64,000 nt of DNA from CAVVDT01 sp963747005 (GCA_963747005.1 CAVVDT010000013.1:248001-312000), one strand, 5' to 3'; counted from the first letter of the stretch, positions 1 to 9,261 are shown. The notes: generated from the sequence alone by a model not told the origin. Program-made: numbers and translations.

Positions 1-1
1 C

Positions 2-1861
2 CGCGGCGGCGGCATTTCGCGCAAGATCACCGATGCCGGCGATCGCCGGCGGCTCAAGGACGTCACCCGCGACATCGAGGTGCCGGAAGGCATGGGACTC
101 ATCGTGCGCACCGCTGGTGCCCAGCGCACCAAGGCGGAAATCCGACGCGACTACGACTATCTGATGCGCCTGTGGGAGAATGTCCGCGACCTCACCTTGA
201 AGTCGACCGCGCCGGCCCTCGTCTACGAGGAAGGCAACCTCATCAAGCGCGCCATTCGCGACCTCTACGGCAAGGAGGTCGAGGAAGTGCTGGTGGAGGG
301 CGAGGACGGCTACCGCGAGGCCAAGGAATTCATGAAGATGCTCATGCCCAGCCATGCGCGCAACGTGAAATCCTACAAGGATACCCGGCCGCTGTTTGCC
401 CGCTCGCTGGTGGAAGGCCAGCTCGATGCCCTGTTTTCGCCGGTGGTGACGTTGCCCTCGGGCGGCTATCTGGTGGTCAACCAGACCGAGGCCCTGGTCG
501 CCATCGACATCAATTCCGGCAAGTCGACGCGTGAGCATTCCATCGAGGACACAGCGCTCCGGACCAACCTCGAGGCGGCCGACGAGATCGCCCGCCAGTT
601 GCGCCTGCGCGACCTGGCGGGACTGATCGTCATCGACTTCATCGACATGGAGGAAAAGCGCAACAATCGCTCCGTCGAACGGCGGGTGAAGGAAGCGCTG
701 AAGCATGATCGCGCCCGCATCCAGGTCGGCCGCATCAGTCATTTCGGCCTGCTCGAAATGTCGCGTCAGCGCTTGCGCCAGGGCATGATCGAGGGATCGA
801 CGCGCCCCTGCCCGCATTGCGAAGGCACCGGCCGCATCCGCTCGATCGCCAGTTGCGCGCTCGCGGTGTTGCGCGAAATCGAGGAGAACCTCACCCGCCG
901 CAAGGCCGAGGGCCTGACGGTCAAGTGCCATCCGGAAGTGGCATTCTACATTCTCAACGAAAAGCGCGAGCATCTGTTGGGACTGGAAAGCAGTTTCGGC
1001 ACCTCGATCTACTTGCAGGCAGTGCCCGACATGAAATCGGCCGACAGCCAGATCGAGCGCGATCCGAGCCGGGCAGCGCCGGCCCGCAAGGCGACAGCCC
1101 AGACTGTCCAGATGGATTCCGCCCTTATCAAGGAGCCGGAAGAAGACATCGAGCCCGCCGAGGAGGATGAAGCGTCAGCGCCGGAGGCGCCGGCCCAGAT
1201 GCGCGGGCGCGACGGCGAGAAGGACCGCGAGGCCGGGCGCGAGGATGGCCGCCGCCGCCGCCGTCGCCGCCGCGGCCGACGGGGTGGTCGCGGTTCGGGC
1301 GAGGACAGCCAGGATCGCGACAACAACGTGCCGGTATCGGTCGAAGGCGGCGACCAGCCCGCAGCGGCAGATGCCCGCGACGAACAGGCTGCGTCCTCGA
1401 CGGCTGAAGCCGACGAGGCGCCCGCGGCCGCAATGCCGCAAGTCGAAAAGGTGACCGGGGCCGCCGAGGCACCCACGGCCGAGGTCGCTGCCGAGGAGGT
1501 CGCACCCAAGCCCAAGCGCCGCAGACCATCGCGGGCCAAGGCCAAGCCGGCGGCGAAGGAAGATAAAGACGCTTCCGCCACCGAAGCGGTCGAAGCCAGC
1601 CCGGCAGCGCCGGAAAGCGAGGCCGCCGCAGCGACCGACGCCGAACCGGCCCCGGCCCGCAAGCCCAGGAGCAGATCGAGGGCCAAGGCCCCGCCGCCGG
1701 CAGCCGAGGCCCAGCCCCTGGCGGCGGCACCCCCCGCCGAAGTGCGCGAGACCCCACCGCCGCCGCGCTGGACGCCGCCGACGCCGACAGCCGAGCCGTC
1801 GGGACCGCCCAAACGCGGCTGGTGGGCAAAACGCACCGATGCGGACCAGAATCAGTCGTGA
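2..1861 (+). CDS. rne: Ribonuclease E/G, 5' end cut by window edge
   Basis: This is an endoribonuclease of the RNase E/G family, which cleaves single-stranded RNA in mRNA decay and rRNA/tRNA maturation. The reading frame is open from base 2, so the N-terminus (including the S1 domain) lies outside the window. Visible are the two metal-binding aspartate segments VAIDINSGK (about 498-525) and IVIDFIDM (about 628-650), and the zinc-link motif CPHCEGTGRI (about 811-840). After roughly base 1080 the protein becomes a low-complexity tail: an arginine run (RRRRRRRRGRRGGRG, about 1250-1295), then Ala/Pro/Glu-rich sequence with Lys/Arg clusters. In this family such tails act as a membrane, RNA and degradosome scaffold; that role is inferred here. 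A strong terminator follows. Confidence 0.95.
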   Translation, partial: RGGGISRKITDAGDRRRLKDVTRDIEVPEGMGLIVRTAGAQRTKAEIRRDYDYLMRLWENVRDLTLKSTAPALVYEEGNLIKRAIRDLYGKEVEEVLVEGEDGYREAKEFMKMLMPSHARNVKSYKDTRPLFARSLVEGQLDALFSPVVTLPSGGYLVVNQTEALVAIDINSGKSTREHSIEDTALRTNLEAADEIARQLRLRDLAGLIVIDFIDMEEKRNNRSVERRVKEALKHDRARIQVGRISHFGLLEMSRQRLRQGMIEGSTRPCPHCEGTGRIRSIASCALAVLREIEENLTRRKAEGLTVKCHPEVAFYILNEKREHLLGLESSFGTSIYLQAVPDMKSADSQIERDPSRAAPARKATAQTVQMDSALIKEPEEDIEPAEEDEASAPEAPAQMRGRDGEKDREAGREDGRRRRRRRRGRRGGRGSGEDSQDRDNNVPVSVEGGDQPAAADARDEQAASSTAEADEAPAAAMPQVEKVTGAAEAPTAEVAAEEVAPKPKRRRPSRAKAKPAAKEDKDASATEAVEASPAAPESEAAAATDAEPAPARKPRSRSRAKAPPPAAEAQPLAAAPPAEVRETPPPPRWTPPTPTAEPSGPPKRGWWAKRTDADQNQS

Positions 1862-1880
1862 TTTTCATCCCAACCGCGAC

Positions 1881-1916
1881 CAGCGCCGCTCCCTGTTGGA
1901 GCGGCGCTGTCTTTTT
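1881..1916 (+). terminator. Rho-independent terminator of rne
   Basis: A perfect 12-bp stem (cagcgccgctcc / ggagcggcgctg) with a 5-nt loop is followed by tcttttt, 20 bp after the rne stop codon. Confidence 0.92.
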
Positions 1917-2012
1917 GGGTCCCGACAGGCGTTGAATTTGACGACGAATTGCGCAAGAATTGCTGTTTGAAGGGGCTTGCATACTGATCGAAGAAACAGG
2001 GAGGTGACTCCG

Positions 2013-4349
2013 GTGTTGAGACTGGCATTCATCGTGGTCTCGATGGCTGTGACGCTTCTGTCGTCTGCCGGATACGCTAGCGATCGCGTGGCATTGGTCA
2101 TCGGCAATTCGAAATATCAATTCACCGCGGCATTGAGGAATCCCGACAACGACGCCGCCGCCATGGCCTCTGCCTTGCGCAACCTCAACTTCGATGTCGT
2201 CGAGGCAGAAGACCTCACTGGCGAGCAGTTTGCCGATGTGGTCTCCAAATTCTCGCAGAAACTCATCGGTGCCAAGGTGGCGCTGTTCTATTACGCCGGC
2301 CATGCCATGCAGTATGAGCAGACCAACTACCTGATGCCCGTAGATGCGACTCTGAAGAATGCCTTCCAGTTGAAGCGCGAGATGATCGCCATGTCCGACA
2401 TCGTCGACGCCATGGAAGCCAATGCACCTTTGAATCTGGTCTTTCTCGATGCCTGCCGCGACAATCCGCTGGCCGATCAGCTGACCAAGACGCTGGTTGC
2501 CCAGGGTCGCGCGGTGGAGCAGACGCGCGGTCTCGCCAGAATATCGACCAGAGGGCGCAACACCCTGGTCGCCTTCGCCGCCGGACCGGGCCACGAGGCG
2601 CATGACGGGACGGGCGATCACAGCCCCTTCACCGAATCGCTGTTGCGCCACATCGCCACCCCGGATGTTGAAATCGAGACCATGCTGAAACGTGTCACCC
2701 AGGATGTTCTCAAGGAGACCGACAATCAGCAGGAGCCCGAGCGGCTGTCTCGGTTGACCGACGAATTCTATTTCAAGAAATCCCAGAAAGTCGCATCGGT
2801 CGACCAGACCACTCAGCAGCAGTCCGTCATCCCGCAAAACCTTCCGTTCACGCCCGATGCCTTGCAATGGTCGCTGGTCAAGGACACCATTAACGGCAGC
2901 CTGTTGCGTGCCTTCATCGAACGCTATCCGCACAGCCCGTTCCGGGCCGACGCCGAAAACCGCCTCAGAGAGATCGAAAGCAAGGACAAGCCGCAAAAAT
3001 CGAACGGCAATACCGAAGCCGCCGCGGCATTTCTCGACAATCTTTTGCCACGCGGCACCTCGGCGCGCTATTCCCTGACGCTGCCGCAAAACATGCGCCA
3101 GAAGGTGGCCGAGGGTCTCACGCGTGAAGGATATCTGACCGATCCGGCCGACGACTATGTCAAGAACGGCACCGACCAGTTCGCCCTGCGTTTTGCCGTC
3201 CTCAAGTACCAGCAGGCCCAGGGCCTGTCGCAGACCGGCTATCTCACCCGTGACGGCGTCATCAGCCTGTTGGCCCACGACGCCGAGATCCAGCAGCTCG
3301 CTGCCACCCAGAAGCTCCTGCAACCCGATGCAAACAAGTCCACCGACAGCCAGCGGGACAACACGGTGCAACCGGTCGAGGACCCGGCCGCGGCTTTCAA
3401 GAAGCTGTCATTGTCGCGCATCGAACGGCTGCGGATAGCCCGCACACTGGAGATGATGGGCCTGACCAATGACGGCTTTCCCGCGAATTTCGTCCAGCAG
3501 GGCGATGCCGACAGCACGTTCACCAAGGCCATCGAGGCGTTTCAGCGTGGCCGTGGCTTCACCGTCACCGGTTATCCCAATTCCGATCAGGTCCGCTATC
3601 TGGTCAGTCTCGGCGACAAGAAGAGCACCTGGGAAACCCAGCAGGAGACCACCAGCACCGAGCAGAACCTCAAGCTCGGTGACCTGACGATGGCGCAAGC
3701 GATCGCCCGCGTCAAACTGGCGCTGGCTTTGCCGTCTTCGGCCGGCGATGCCGAATGGCGCGGCGCCCTCAAGCGCTGGCAGGCAAGCAACGGATTCGAA
3801 GCCAACGGTCTCATTAGCCGTGCCGTCTTCGTCCGCTTGCTGGATATACCCGTTGATATCCCCTCGCCCAACTGGACGACCGATGCCCAGATCAGCGACT
3901 GGGGCTACTGGCAAAATCCCGAGGACAACGATAAACGCTGCTACATCTTCACTTTCGCCAAGTCGATGATTGGCCGCTACGCCGACACGGAACTGCCGGA
4001 CATGACCATGTCGAGGGTGCCGAACTGGCCCGACGGCCAGATGAGTGCCACCTATGTCAAGACCAGGTGGTTCGACACCACCAAGCCGGTCAGCATCATC
4101 ATCGACGGGACCACCTACCAGTTGACTACCCGCGAGGGTTACTACTGGCCGCGCGTCACCGGCAACAACCAGTACTCGAATGAAATCATGAAGGCGCTGG
4201 CAAAGACCGTGAACGAGGTGACGGTTGTCGGGACCTCGCCATGGGGTGGCGACATACGCATGGCGTTCTCCGCTACCGGGTTCACCGGTATCTTCAATCG
4301 CCTGGATAGCTCATGCGGCCGCAATACCCTGGTTGCGTGGATGCGCTGA
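2013..4349 (+). CDS. Secreted caspase-like (peptidase C14) protein
   Basis: The 778-residue protein begins with a signal peptide (LAFIVVSMAVTLLSSAGYAS) followed by a caspase-fold domain opening with RVALVIGNSKYQ. The catalytic dyad is visible: His97 in YYAGHAM and Cys148 in FLDACRDNP. The domain ends near residue 255. The rest carries several weak repeats resembling peptidoglycan-binding helical modules (for example around residues 370-420, 470-530 and 560-620) and a C-terminal part with no recognised domain. The GTG start at 2013 was chosen because gggagg lies 8 nt upstream and the signal peptide follows directly; an in-frame TTG at 1977 is less likely. Function is unknown; bacterial homologues are called caspase family proteins and a few are regulated proteases. 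The gene stands alone after the rne terminator. Confidence 0.85.
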   Translation: MLRLAFIVVSMAVTLLSSAGYASDRVALVIGNSKYQFTAALRNPDNDAAAMASALRNLNFDVVEAEDLTGEQFADVVSKFSQKLIGAKVALFYYAGHAMQYEQTNYLMPVDATLKNAFQLKREMIAMSDIVDAMEANAPLNLVFLDACRDNPLADQLTKTLVAQGRAVEQTRGLARISTRGRNTLVAFAAGPGHEAHDGTGDHSPFTESLLRHIATPDVEIETMLKRVTQDVLKETDNQQEPERLSRLTDEFYFKKSQKVASVDQTTQQQSVIPQNLPFTPDALQWSLVKDTINGSLLRAFIERYPHSPFRADAENRLREIESKDKPQKSNGNTEAAAAFLDNLLPRGTSARYSLTLPQNMRQKVAEGLTREGYLTDPADDYVKNGTDQFALRFAVLKYQQAQGLSQTGYLTRDGVISLLAHDAEIQQLAATQKLLQPDANKSTDSQRDNTVQPVEDPAAAFKKLSLSRIERLRIARTLEMMGLTNDGFPANFVQQGDADSTFTKAIEAFQRGRGFTVTGYPNSDQVRYLVSLGDKKSTWETQQETTSTEQNLKLGDLTMAQAIARVKLALALPSSAGDAEWRGALKRWQASNGFEANGLISRAVFVRLLDIPVDIPSPNWTTDAQISDWGYWQNPEDNDKRCYIFTFAKSMIGRYADTELPDMTMSRVPNWPDGQMSATYVKTRWFDTTKPVSIIIDGTTYQLTTREGYYWPRVTGNNQYSNEIMKALAKTVNEVTVVGTSPWGGDIRMAFSATGFTGIFNRLDSSCGRNTLVAWMR

Positions 4350-4442
4350 CGGGACCAGGGACGACGGTCCGGTAGCCCCGGCACTGTAGCGCCACCCGGC
4401 GCTCGTCACCTTTTGCCCGAAAGAGAGCGCTTGCAGCCATTC

Positions 4443-4558
4443 GAGCATGATGCCGAAGAGCGGGTGCCATTTTTCGGATAACATCATGTTCGGCTTATTG
4501 GAATCGATCAACTTTTCTGCAATCGGGTGGGTCCACCCAATTGCAGGTTGATCGACCG
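4443..4558. repeat. Rhizobial-type intergenic palindromic repeat, copy A
   Basis: About 116 bp that starts gagcatgatgccgaa, carries the inverted counterpart ttttcgg...acatcatg, and ends ttgcaggttgatcgaccg. A second diverged copy lies at 27801-27920. The gagcatgatgccgaaaa / ttttcgg..catcatgctc module matches my memory of a repeat common between genes in rhizobial genomes. The copy sits just upstream of the M48 protease gene. Confidence 0.75.
4518..4545. repeat. 28-bp near-perfect palindrome inside repeat A
   Basis: The arms tgcaatcgggtgg and ccacccaattgca pair with one mismatch and a central G-T, giving a strong hairpin 29 bp before the ATG of the M48 protease gene. There is no T-run, so a simple terminator is unlikely. 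Confidence 0.7.
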
Positions 4559-4573
4559 CTCGAAAAGGCAGAC

Positions 4574-5977
4574 ATGCGGTTTTCTGACGGGATCATTGGA
4601 TTACCGGCGATACGTGGCGCGCTGAAGCGGGTGCTATCGCTGGTGCTTGCCGTGGCGATCTCCTGCAATGGCTTCATGGTCGCAACGGCCTGGGCCGAGG
4701 ACCTGCCGCTCATTCGCGATGCCGAAATCGAGGGGCTGATGCGGCTCTACACCCGGCCTCTTCTCCGCGCCGCGGGCCTCAACCCCGACAAAGTGCATGT
4801 CTATCTCCTCAACGATCCGCGTATCAATGCGTTCGTGGCCGACGGCCAGCGCATCTTCATCAATACCGGCCTCTTGCAGCAGGCCCCGACGCCCAACATG
4901 GTGATCGGAGTTCTCGCCCACGAGATCGGTCACCTCGCCGGCGGTCATCTGGCACGCCGGGGACTGGCGATGGACCGGGCCAGCAACATGGCCATCATTT
5001 CCATGCTGCTCGGCGTTGCGACCGTGGTCGGTGGCGCCATCGCCGGCCAGCAAAAGACCGGAGATCTGGGCCAGGGCATCATGCTGGGCGGCCAGGGTGC
5101 GGCCCAGCGCACGATCCTGTCCTATGTCCGGGCGCAGGAATCCTCCGCCGATCAGGCAGCCGTCAAATTTCTCAACGCCACCCACCAGTCCGGCAAGGGC
5201 ATGCTGGACCTGTTCTACAAACTGTCCAACGAATCACTGGCGTCGGCCCACTTCATCGACCCCTACACCCTCACCCACCCCATGCCGCTCGACCGGGTTC
5301 GCAATCTCGAACGCCTGGTGAAGGCCAGCCCCTACTATAGCGCCGTCGATCCGCCGGCCCTGATGCTGCGCCACAAACTGATTCAGGCCAAGCTCGACGG
5401 CTTTCTCAATTCCGCCGAGGAGGTATTGCGCAAATACCCCGCCTCCGATACCGGGGCCCCTGCCCGCTACGCCCGCGCCGTTGCCGCTTTGCGCATCGGC
5501 GACCTGAAAACGGTGCTGCGCGAGACCGATATCTTGATGAAGATGATCCCGCCCGATCCCTATTTTCACGAACTCAAGGGCCAGGCACTGCTGGAAAGCG
5601 GCAAGGCGAGCCTCGCCGTTCCCCCCTTGCGCAAGGCTGTCAGCATGCTGCCCCAGAGTGGCCTGATCCGGATGTTGCTGGCCCAGGCCCTGCTTGCGAC
5701 GAACAATGACAAGGCAACGACCGAGGCGCTCAACAACCTGGTTCTCGCCCAGCGCAGCGAGCCCGAACATCCCAAGATCCACCTCTTCATGTCCACCGCC
5801 TATGCGCGCCAGGGCAAAGTCGCCATGGCCGAACTGGAAGCGGCCGAAGCCGCTTATTTGCGTGGTGACAAGGACTTGGCGGCCCGTCAGGCCAAGGGCG
5901 CCCGCCAGCACTTTGCCGCGGGCTCGCCGGAATGGTTGCGTGCTAACGATATTTTGAACTATACGGTGAAGAACTAG
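4574..5977 (+). CDS. M48 family metalloprotease with TPR tail (BepA-like)
   Basis: A 467-residue periplasmic zinc protease of the YfgC/BepA type, a family that handles outer-membrane protein quality control. The N-terminus carries a hydrophobic signal segment (VLSLVLAVAISCNGFMVATA). The zinc motif HEIGH is at residues 116-120, followed by a glycine-rich hydrophobic stretch and ESSADQAAVKF, which contributes the third metal ligand. The second half (about residue 260 on) is helical with TPR-like repeats. The ATG at 4574 was preferred over a TTG at 4541 that falls inside the palindromic repeat. The DsbA-like gene follows 85 bp downstream in the same direction, as expected for envelope protein-folding genes. 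Confidence 0.9.
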   Translation: MRFSDGIIGLPAIRGALKRVLSLVLAVAISCNGFMVATAWAEDLPLIRDAEIEGLMRLYTRPLLRAAGLNPDKVHVYLLNDPRINAFVADGQRIFINTGLLQQAPTPNMVIGVLAHEIGHLAGGHLARRGLAMDRASNMAIISMLLGVATVVGGAIAGQQKTGDLGQGIMLGGQGAAQRTILSYVRAQESSADQAAVKFLNATHQSGKGMLDLFYKLSNESLASAHFIDPYTLTHPMPLDRVRNLERLVKASPYYSAVDPPALMLRHKLIQAKLDGFLNSAEEVLRKYPASDTGAPARYARAVAALRIGDLKTVLRETDILMKMIPPDPYFHELKGQALLESGKASLAVPPLRKAVSMLPQSGLIRMLLAQALLATNNDKATTEALNNLVLAQRSEPEHPKIHLFMSTAYARQGKVAMAELEAAEAAYLRGDKDLAARQAKGARQHFAAGSPEWLRANDILNYTVKN

Positions 5978-6062
5978 GCCTTTCGCAGGCTGGAGACAGC
6001 GAGTAAGTGTGCCTCGGACGGTATTTTTGCGAGGTGGGGGCCTCGAAGGAGACGCTGACAAT

Positions 6063-6800
6063 ATGAAGATCTTGCAAAGGATCCTCGCCGTCGTGGCGAT
6101 CGGATCGATGATTACCGCGCCGGCCTTGGCTGGCGCCAGCGAGTTTTCTCCCAAACAGCGCGATGAAATCGGCACCATCGTACACGATTATCTCCTCGAG
6201 CATCCCGAAGTGTTGCGCGAGGCCTTCGATGCCCTGCAAAACAAGCAGAAGACCAGCGGACTGGCGGCCGCCGCCAATGAGCTTTATCGCGCCAAGGGCG
6301 ATCTGGTGGCCGGCAATCCCGACGGCAAGGTCACGATGGTCGAGTTTTTCGACTACAATTGCGGTTATTGCAAACGCTCCCTGCCTGACGTGCTGCACCT
6401 GCTTGGCAGCAACAAGGACCTGAAGCTCATCATGAAGGAATGGCCCATCCTCGGGCCCGGCTCGCTCTATGCTTCACGCGCTGCGCTGGCTTCGCGGGCG
6501 CAGGGCAAATACTGGGAATTCCATCTGGCGCTCATGTCCGAACGACATGTCGACAAGACCGCTGTTCTCGAAACGGCCAAAAAGGTCGGATTGGACGTCA
6601 ACAAGCTCGAAGCCGACATGGACAGTCCGGCGGTGGTGGCGACCCTCAAGGCCAATACGGCGACCGCCGATACTCTCGGTATCCAGGGAACGCCCGCCTT
6701 CATCATCGGCGATCAACTGTTTCCCGGCGCAGTCGGCTTCGACAAGCTGAGCGAAGCGATTGACAAGGTCCGCAAAGACGGCGGTTGCAAGATCTGCTGA
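6063..6800 (+). CDS. DsbA-family periplasmic thiol oxidoreductase (Com1-like)
   Basis: A 245-residue exported thioredoxin-fold protein that likely oxidises or isomerises disulfides in the periplasm. It has a signal peptide (ILAVVAIGSMITAPALAGA), a short helical region (EIGTIVHDYLLEHPEVLREA) of the ScsC/Com1 type, and the active site Cys100-Gly-Tyr-Cys103. The cis-proline motif is GTPAFIIG near residue 220. The ATG at 6063 is preceded by aaggag; an upstream in-frame GTG at 6009 would put charged residues before the signal peptide. The gene follows the M48 protease with a short gap and may be co-transcribed. CGYC is the variant usual in this subfamily, whereas classical DsbA has CPHC. Confidence 0.9.
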   Translation: MKILQRILAVVAIGSMITAPALAGASEFSPKQRDEIGTIVHDYLLEHPEVLREAFDALQNKQKTSGLAAAANELYRAKGDLVAGNPDGKVTMVEFFDYNCGYCKRSLPDVLHLLGSNKDLKLIMKEWPILGPGSLYASRAALASRAQGKYWEFHLALMSERHVDKTAVLETAKKVGLDVNKLEADMDSPAVVATLKANTATADTLGIQGTPAFIIGDQLFPGAVGFDKLSEAIDKVRKDGGCKIC

Positions 6801-6964
6801 AGGCTGATGCGGCAAAACCGGATGCGGCAATTGTCGCAAAAACGCTTTTTGTCGTTATTTCATCCACATAGCCCTTGCTAACGCGCTTCCCACGGAGCCC
6901 GCCAGCCCCTATAACCGGTTAGGGACTCGCGCTGATCCGCGCGGGCCCGAAAGGCTGGGCACTG

Positions 6965-7414
6965 ATGACGAAACCGGTTTACATACTCAACGGCCCCAAT
7001 CTCAACATGCTCGGCACCCGTGAACCGCAAATCTACGGTCACGAGACCCTCGCCGACATCGAGGCGTTGTGCCATGCGCGCGCCGCTACGCTGGGTCTTG
7101 AGGTGGAATTCCGCCAGTCCAACGGTGAAGGCATTCTGGTCGACTGGATCCAGGAAGCTGCAGGCAAGGCCTCAAGCCTCATCCTCAACGCCGGCGCCTA
7201 TACCCACACCTCGGTGGCGCTGCACGATGCGCTTCGGGCAAGCGGCCTGCCAGTCATCGAACTGCACCTGAGCAACGTGCATGCGCGCGAGCCTTTCCGC
7301 CACAATAGCTTCATCTCGCCGGTGGCACGCGGTGTCATCATGGGCTTCGGCAGCCACGGCTATGAACTGGCGCTGGATGCCGCCCACCGGCTCGTTTCAC
7401 CCAAGCAGGCATGA
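6965..7414 (+). CDS. aroQ: Type II 3-dehydroquinate dehydratase
   Basis: A 149-residue enzyme that dehydrates 3-dehydroquinate to 3-dehydroshikimate in aromatic amino-acid synthesis. The family signature NGPNLNMLGTREP is at residues 9-21, followed by YGHETL, the glutamate-containing segment SNGEGILVDWIQ, and the active-site loops LNAGAYTHTSVA and ELHLSNVHARE. Length is normal for the type II dodecameric enzyme. The stop codon overlaps the accB start (ATGA). The aroQ-accB-accC order is widespread in alphaproteobacteria, so an operon is likely, read from the 164-bp gap upstream. Confidence 0.97.
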   Translation: MTKPVYILNGPNLNMLGTREPQIYGHETLADIEALCHARAATLGLEVEFRQSNGEGILVDWIQEAAGKASSLILNAGAYTHTSVALHDALRASGLPVIELHLSNVHAREPFRHNSFISPVARGVIMGFGSHGYELALDAAHRLVSPKQA

Positions 7415-7881
7415 ATTCCATGGCAAAACCCAAGACCCCCCTCGATTCCGACATGGTGCGCGAACTTGCCGGCCTTCTCGATGAGACCGGCCTGACCGAA
7501 ATCGAGATCGAACAGGACAATTTCCGCATCCGCGTGTCGCGTGGTGCCACCCAGATTTCGGCGGTGGCGGCGCCGGCACCGGCACCGGCCCAGCCGGCGC
7601 CCGAGGCCAGACCGGCCGCCGCCGCCGCGGTAACTCCGGCGAACCATCCAGGCGCCGTCAAGTCGCCCATGGTCGGCACCGCCTATCGCTCCTCCTCGCC
7701 CAACGCGCCGGCTTTCGTGGAGGTGGGCAGCACGGTCAAACAGGGCCAGACCCTGTTGATCATCGAGGCCATGAAGACCATGAACCAGATCCCCAGCCCG
7801 CGAGCCGGCACGGTCAAGGAGATCCTGGTCGAGGACGGCCAGCCCGTGGAGTTCGGCGAGCCTTTGATGATCATCGAGTAG
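7411..7881 (+). CDS. accB: Biotin carboxyl carrier protein of acetyl-CoA carboxylase
   Basis: The 156-residue carrier subunit that holds biotin and moves the carboxyl group between AccC and the carboxyltransferase AccAD in fatty-acid synthesis. The N-terminal helix region (about 1-45) is followed by an Ala/Pro-rich linker (about 50-75) and the biotinyl domain, with the biotinylated lysine at Lys122 in EAMKTMNQ. The start overlaps aroQ by 4 bp; an ATG three codons later (7420) is also possible. accC begins 20 bp downstream. Confidence 0.96.
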   Translation: MNSMAKPKTPLDSDMVRELAGLLDETGLTEIEIEQDNFRIRVSRGATQISAVAAPAPAPAQPAPEARPAAAAAVTPANHPGAVKSPMVGTAYRSSSPNAPAFVEVGSTVKQGQTLLIIEAMKTMNQIPSPRAGTVKEILVEDGQPVEFGEPLMIIE

Positions 7882-7901
7882 CCAGGCGGTAGCGCAACCC
7901 C

Positions 7902-9242
7902 ATGTTCGACAAGATCCTGATCGCCAACCGGGGAGAGATCGCGCTGCGCGTGCTCAGGGCCTGCCGCGAGCTGGGCATCCATACCGTGGCGGTGCATTCC
8001 ACCGCCGATGAAAACGCCATGCACGTGCGCCTTGCCGATGAAAGCGTGTGCATCGGACCGCCGCCGTCGAGTGATAGCTACCTCAACATCCCGACCCTCC
8101 TGGCGGCCTGCGAGATCACCGGCGCCGAGGCGGTGCATCCCGGCTACGGCTTTTTGTCGGAAAACGCCCGCTTTGCGGAAATCCTCACCGAACACGGCAT
8201 CACCTTTATCGGCCCGTCGGCCGAGCATATCCGCATCATGGGCGACAAGATCGAGGCCAAGCGCACTGCCAAGGCGTTGGGTATTCCCGTCGTTCCCGGC
8301 TCCGACGGCGCCGTCGACGATCTCGACGAGGCCCGCCGCATCGCCCACGACATCGGCTTTCCGGTGCTCATCAAGGCGACCGCCGGCGGCGGTGGGCGCG
8401 GCATGAAGGTGGCGCGCAACGCCGATGAGCTCGATGTGGCGCTGCACACCGCCCGCACCGAGGCCCAGGCCGCCTTCGGCAATCCATCAGTCTATATCGA
8501 GCGCTATCTCGCCAAGCCCCGCCATATCGAGGTGCAGGTGCTGGGCGACGGCAAGGGCAACGCGGTGCATCTGGGCGAGCGCGACTGTTCCCTGCAGCGC
8601 CGCCACCAGAAGGTCTGGGAAGAGGCCCATTCGCCCGCCCTCAATTCCGCCCAGCGTGCCCGCATCGGCGGTACCGTGGCCAAGGCCATGGCCGATCTCG
8701 GCTATTCCGGCGTCGGCACGGTGGAATTCCTCTACGAGGACGGAGAGTTCTTCTTCATCGAGATGAATACCCGCCTGCAGGTCGAGCACCCGGTCACCGA
8801 GATGATCACCGGCCTCGATCTGGTGCAGGAGCAGATCCGGGTGGCGGCGGGATCGAGCCTGGCCTTCACCCAGGACGACATCACTTTCAACGGCCATGCC
8901 ATCGAGTGCCGCATCAATGCCGAGAACCCCAGGACCTTCGTGCCTTCGCCGGGACTGGTGGAAGCCGTGCATGTACCGGGCGGCTTGGGGGTGAGGATCG
9001 ATTCCGGCATCTATGCCGGCTACCGCATTCCGCCCTATTACGACAGCCTGATCGGCAAGCTCATCGTCTTCGGCAAGACCCGCAACGAGTGCCTGATGCG
9101 CCTGCGCCGAGCGCTGGGCGAATATGTGATCGAAGGGGTGGAGACCACCATTCCGCTGTTTCTCGACCTCCTGAAGCAGCCCGATATCGTCGACGGCAAC
9201 TATGACATCCACTGGCTCGAGCACTATCTCGAGAGCCGCTGA
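7902..9242 (+). CDS. accC: Biotin carboxylase subunit of acetyl-CoA carboxylase
   Basis: A 446-residue ATP-grasp enzyme that carboxylates the biotin on AccB using ATP and bicarbonate. It begins MFDKILIANRGEIALRVLRA, has the glycine-rich ATP loop KATAGGGGRGMKV (about residues 154-166), the ERDCSLQRRHQKVWEEAHSP segment and the catalytic EMNTRLQVEHPVTE motif (about 288-301). The length is that of stand-alone AccC rather than the longer alpha subunits of other acyl-CoA carboxylases. It lies 20 bp after accB and 19 bp before aat. Confidence 0.97.
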   Translation: MFDKILIANRGEIALRVLRACRELGIHTVAVHSTADENAMHVRLADESVCIGPPPSSDSYLNIPTLLAACEITGAEAVHPGYGFLSENARFAEILTEHGITFIGPSAEHIRIMGDKIEAKRTAKALGIPVVPGSDGAVDDLDEARRIAHDIGFPVLIKATAGGGGRGMKVARNADELDVALHTARTEAQAAFGNPSVYIERYLAKPRHIEVQVLGDGKGNAVHLGERDCSLQRRHQKVWEEAHSPALNSAQRARIGGTVAKAMADLGYSGVGTVEFLYEDGEFFFIEMNTRLQVEHPVTEMITGLDLVQEQIRVAAGSSLAFTQDDITFNGHAIECRINAENPRTFVPSPGLVEAVHVPGGLGVRIDSGIYAGYRIPPYYDSLIGKLIVFGKTRNECLMRLRRALGEYVIEGVETTIPLFLDLLKQPDIVDGNYDIHWLEHYLESR

Positions 9243-9261
9243 ACCCGCGCCGGCAGCCCCC

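Noticed and set aside
1128..3371. A 747-codon open frame on the minus strand
   Set aside because: It runs antisense through the rne tail and the caspase-like gene, across the rne terminator, and has shadow-like composition.
6801..6964. A leader or regulator upstream of aroQ-accBC
   Set aside because: I saw no convincing hairpin, operator or promoter in this 164-bp gap.
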